A DNA stretch of 11,332 nucleotides from Saccoglossus kowalevskii (lineage: Eukaryota; Hemichordata; Enteropneusta; Harrimaniidae), in the NCBI RefSeq assembly GCF_000003605.2, contig NW_003113968.1, positions 156,215-167,546 of the forward strand. The letters run 5' to 3'. The notes beneath the pieces were generated by a model that searched no databases, was not told where the DNA came from, and was given only the letters and a program-made list of their open reading frames with translations. Shown here piece by piece: positions 8,996-11,332 of this stretch (position 1 is its first letter; the number at the start of each line of letters is the position of its first letter). The translations under genes were made by a program, and so were the position numbers.

Positions 8996-9027
8996 CAGAG
9001 AACGCTAGCCAGGAAGTCATGGTGTGA
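8996..9027 (-). repeat. Right terminal inverted repeat
   Basis: The 32-bp partner of the left end. The outer 9 bp and inner 11 bp are exact matches, separated by the same distance as on the left. Confidence 0.7.
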
Positions 9028-10519
9028 CTGAGTCTTAATGAAACCTGTTCAATTATGTCAGGAGAAAGTCTGTCAATAACTAAGCTAAGACCAGAATTGA
9101 ACTGCGAGGGCGTGTAATCTGTATTCATATCAGTTGATATATGCAGTGTAAAAGAACATCGTACCTAAGCAAATTAACATAAATTATCTCAAACTTTATG
9201 AAATTCACTCAAGGTTTAGCTAATGGTGGCTTACTCACATACTTACAAAACTTACGAGCATGGAAAGAATTTGTCTATAGTAATAGAGTTTGGTTAGAAG
9301 TACGAGTTATTATCAGATGCAAAGTGTGATCCAACCTCTGAGACGTTGTCGTCATTCATATCATAAAATAAATTACGGAATTTAATACCATCACGATTTC
9401 ACTATCGACATGTATGTTAAAATCATCTACAGTTGAAGGTCGGACAGATAGTACAGCCAAAGATTCTAAATGCATGGGAAGCTTATTTCAGAATGTATTA
9501 AAATCAACCCTATGTACATCCGCGTATGGGATACGATAAATCACCAGCAATGACAGAAAGTGGGTCACGTGGCATAAACATTTCAACAACTTTATAGGAC
9601 TGTGTGTCACACAAATAATACAAATATTTATATCTTCACTGTGTATATAATTAACTATTGAATCTATATTATACCTCACAGACTGCGCATGCATGGTGTT
9701 TCCTGACATTTAGAGTTCTCAAGATTAAAAACATGTCAGTGGCTACAGCGCGGATAGTGTTTTATGTCGGACATAAGTCTTTCTGCTTTAATAACACTAA
9801 TGGCTGAAACATTTTTCTAATGCGGATAAAAATAAGCTGACATTCCTTGTGTCCGGTTTTCCGGCTTACCGTGTTTGCAACTGTTCTGATTCACTCAAAA
9901 TGAAATACGAACGCGACCTTTTACAAACGGGGGCTCCACTAATCTCATTATGAGATGGATGACAATGACAAAGAACATTTTTTGACGCAGCGTGACCCAC
10001 CAGTAGAAACCTTAGGTACATTTAAATAAAATATTTGACTTTCGACCTTTTAGCAATATTCAATCAGATGTAACAATGCATTAGTATATAACGGACACTG
10101 ATATTACCCTGGGTAAATTAATTCTATGCGTGTGTTATGCGTATGCGTATGTTAATAGCAATGTACGGGAAAAAAACTTAAATGTCAAAAGTATTATGCA
10201 ACAGGACCCGGGTGTCAAAATAATACAGATGAACGTTTATATCGCTGAAAACTATCTTACCGCATATTTATTAATTTGGAAAGCTTGTTCTCGAGTTGCA
10301 CAATGAGTAGTCGACTGAGATGCTAATGAGGACTAAATGCATAATCGTTCGAAACAATTTTGAATGGAATCCATGTCAAAGCAAAACAGAATCATAGTGG
10401 CAAATACCTCTTAGAAGCCGGTACGACGGTTGGCAATACGTTTGGAGACGTAAACAACCGTATTGTTGGTCGTTTTCATGACAATAGGACAGAATGGTTT
10501 GTCAAATCTTTCCACCTAA
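9028..10519. other. Non-coding tract, nothing recognised
   Basis: No exon, RNA gene or clear mobile element is visible. It contains an E-box GTCACGTGGC (core 9566-9571), a short TATGCG tandem (10136-10151) and a CAATACG/CGTATTG inverted pair (10434-10440, 10459-10465). The minus frame 9488-9709 has no recognisable features. Confidence 0.45.
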
Positions 10520-10775
10520 CTAGAGTTTAGGCATAACAAGCTTATTAAGTTTGAACAAAGTCGATCCAGGCAAAAACAAATCACAAACAAGCAGCCAGTC
10601 GACTGAGATAGCTCCGCTGTTAGCAATGCGTATTTCAATAAAAGAACAGAAGATATCATTAGAAATGAACAATATATATAGTATCAAAGCAATGGGACTT
10701 GCTGTTTTCAACAAGAATTCAAGAATATCACTTTTCACCAAAAATGACAAAAAAAATCATCAAAATTAGATAATT

Positions 10776-11090
10776 GAAGATATCACCACGAAATTGACAA
10801 ATCTGAAAGAGGTCCACATGTAGTACCTATATATGTAATATAAAAACAATCGGACTTGCGGTTTTCAACAAAGAAGTCGAAAGTATCACTTTTTACCAAA
10901 AATGACAAAAATATTAAGCAAAATTAGAGAATTGAAGATATCATCATGAAATGAACAAATCTGTAAGTGGTCTACATGTAGTACCTATATATGTAATATC
11001 AAAGCAATTGGACTTGTGGTTTTTAACAAGAAGTCGAAAATATCGCTTTTTACCAAAAATGACAGAAATATTCACCAAAATTAGAAAATT
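10776..11090. repeat. Two complete 157-158-bp tandem units
   Basis: Units 10776-10933 and 10934-11090 align along their full length: GATATCA anchor, ATGAACAAATCT-type segment, CACATGTAG or CTACATGTAG palindrome, TATATATGTAATAT, GGACTT, GTCGAAA and TTTTTACCAAAAATGACA. They define the core of the larger element. Confidence 0.9.
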
Positions 11091-11308
11091 AAAGATATCA
11101 TTACAAAATGAACAAATCTGAGAGAGGCTCACATGTAGTACGTATATATGTAATATCAAAGTAATTGGACACCAAAATTAGAAAATTGAAGATATCATCA
11201 TGAAATGAGCAAATCGGAGAGAGGGCTAAGCAAGGCACATATACACCAAGTATCAAAGCATTCAGGCTTGTAGTTTTCAAGAATAAGTCGAAAAAGTAAA
11301 ACATTGAC

Positions 11309-11332
11309 ACGGACGACGGACGACGGACGACG
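11309..11332. repeat. Heptamer microsatellite (ACGGACG)n
   Basis: 3.4 copies of ACGGACG run to the last base of the window, so the true length is unknown. It directly abuts the last tandem-core unit, as expected for the element's own tail. Confidence 0.85.

Larger units (their letters stand above)
8330..9027. mobile_element. Non-autonomous terminal-inverted-repeat element with CpG phased at 10-11 bp
   Basis: The ends are inverted copies of each other. TCACACCAT (8330-8338) and AGCGTTCTCTG (8351-8361) recur as reverse complements at 9019-9027 and 8996-9006 with identical spacing, 26 of 32 positions matching. The interior has about 70 CpGs, far richer than the flanks, arranged as a degenerate 11-bp motif of RRCG type. 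CpG steps of 11 bp run for long stretches (for example 8526-8570 and 8439-8483), and steps of 10 bp run at 8878-8928. A T-rich spacer (8844-8860) separates a long left arm (about 490 bp) from a short right arm (about 150 bp). No transposase is encoded; plus frames at 8833-9031 are composition artefacts. The architecture recalls Foldback-type elements, whose inverted ends are built of short tandem units. No clear target-site duplication is seen, so superfamily is unassigned. Confidence 0.7.
10649..11332. mobile_element. Tandem-core mobile element with microsatellite tail (pearl/Helentron-like), right end cut by window
   Basis: Five units, each marked by (G/A)AAGATATCA, start at 10649, 10776, 10934, 11091 and 11188. 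The two complete units are 158 and 157 bp. Unit 1 lacks about 31 bp, unit 4 lacks about 60 bp, and unit 5 runs into a GGACGAC heptamer microsatellite (11309-11332) at the window edge. A core of roughly 160-bp tandem copies followed by an ACGG-rich microsatellite is the layout described for bivalve pearl-type elements, later grouped with non-autonomous Helentrons. The left flank is probably within 10510-10648, which includes the palindrome CAGTCGACTG (10596-10605), but its exact start is unclear. The overlapping open frames on both strands repeat the same peptide with each unit and are not genes. Confidence 0.65.

Noticed and set aside
8303-9031. GTGACTGA direct repeats as a possible 8-bp target-site duplication
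   Set aside because: The right copy overlaps the terminal inverted repeat and the left copy lies 20 bp outside the left end, so they do not flank the element.
10944-11310. Overlapping minus-strand frames with a shared peptide
   Set aside because: The shared peptide follows the 157-bp tandem unit, so it is repeat translation rather than a gene family.

Overview
This is AT-rich eukaryotic DNA with almost no long reading frames, and it looks like invertebrate genomic sequence. A marine lophotrochozoan, possibly a mollusc, is my best guess. That guess rests on the repeat landscape: a tandem-core element with a GGACGAC-type tail of a kind described in bivalves. I see no bacterial gene organisation, no rRNA and no convincing tRNA.

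The only genic content I can support is on the minus strand at the left end. Two short exons have good splice signals and matching phases. The first (2613 to 2430) encodes a transmembrane segment followed by a basic juxtamembrane stretch. The second (985 to 776) encodes a Ser/Thr-rich cytoplasmic linker ending in a GELDPSLY motif immediately before a consensus donor. Together they look like the membrane anchor and linker of a synaptotagmin, closest to the SYT3/6/10 type. The C2 domains should lie left of position 1 and the N-terminal exon right of the TM exon. I could find neither in the window.

Layout: 1-775 intron 3' of the linker exon; 776-985 linker exon; 986-2429 intron with three TAATGATTAC sites; 2430-2613 TM exon; 2614 to the end is intronic or 5' sequence of the same gene. 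That last tract holds scattered palindromes and transcription-factor-like sites, a TAG microsatellite (5896-5918), an uninterrupted 114-bp ATTCT/AGAAT array (6952-7065), and a perfect hairpin (7382-7411). It also holds a terminal-inverted-repeat element of about 700 bp (8330-9027) with CpGs phased at 10-11 bp. At the right edge is a tandem-repeat mobile element with a 157-158-bp core (about 10649-11332) that ends in a heptamer microsatellite cut by the window.

The most unusual structure is the CpG-phased element. The most biologically informative is the pair of synaptotagmin-like exons. Most other open frames are antisense shadows or simple-repeat artefacts.
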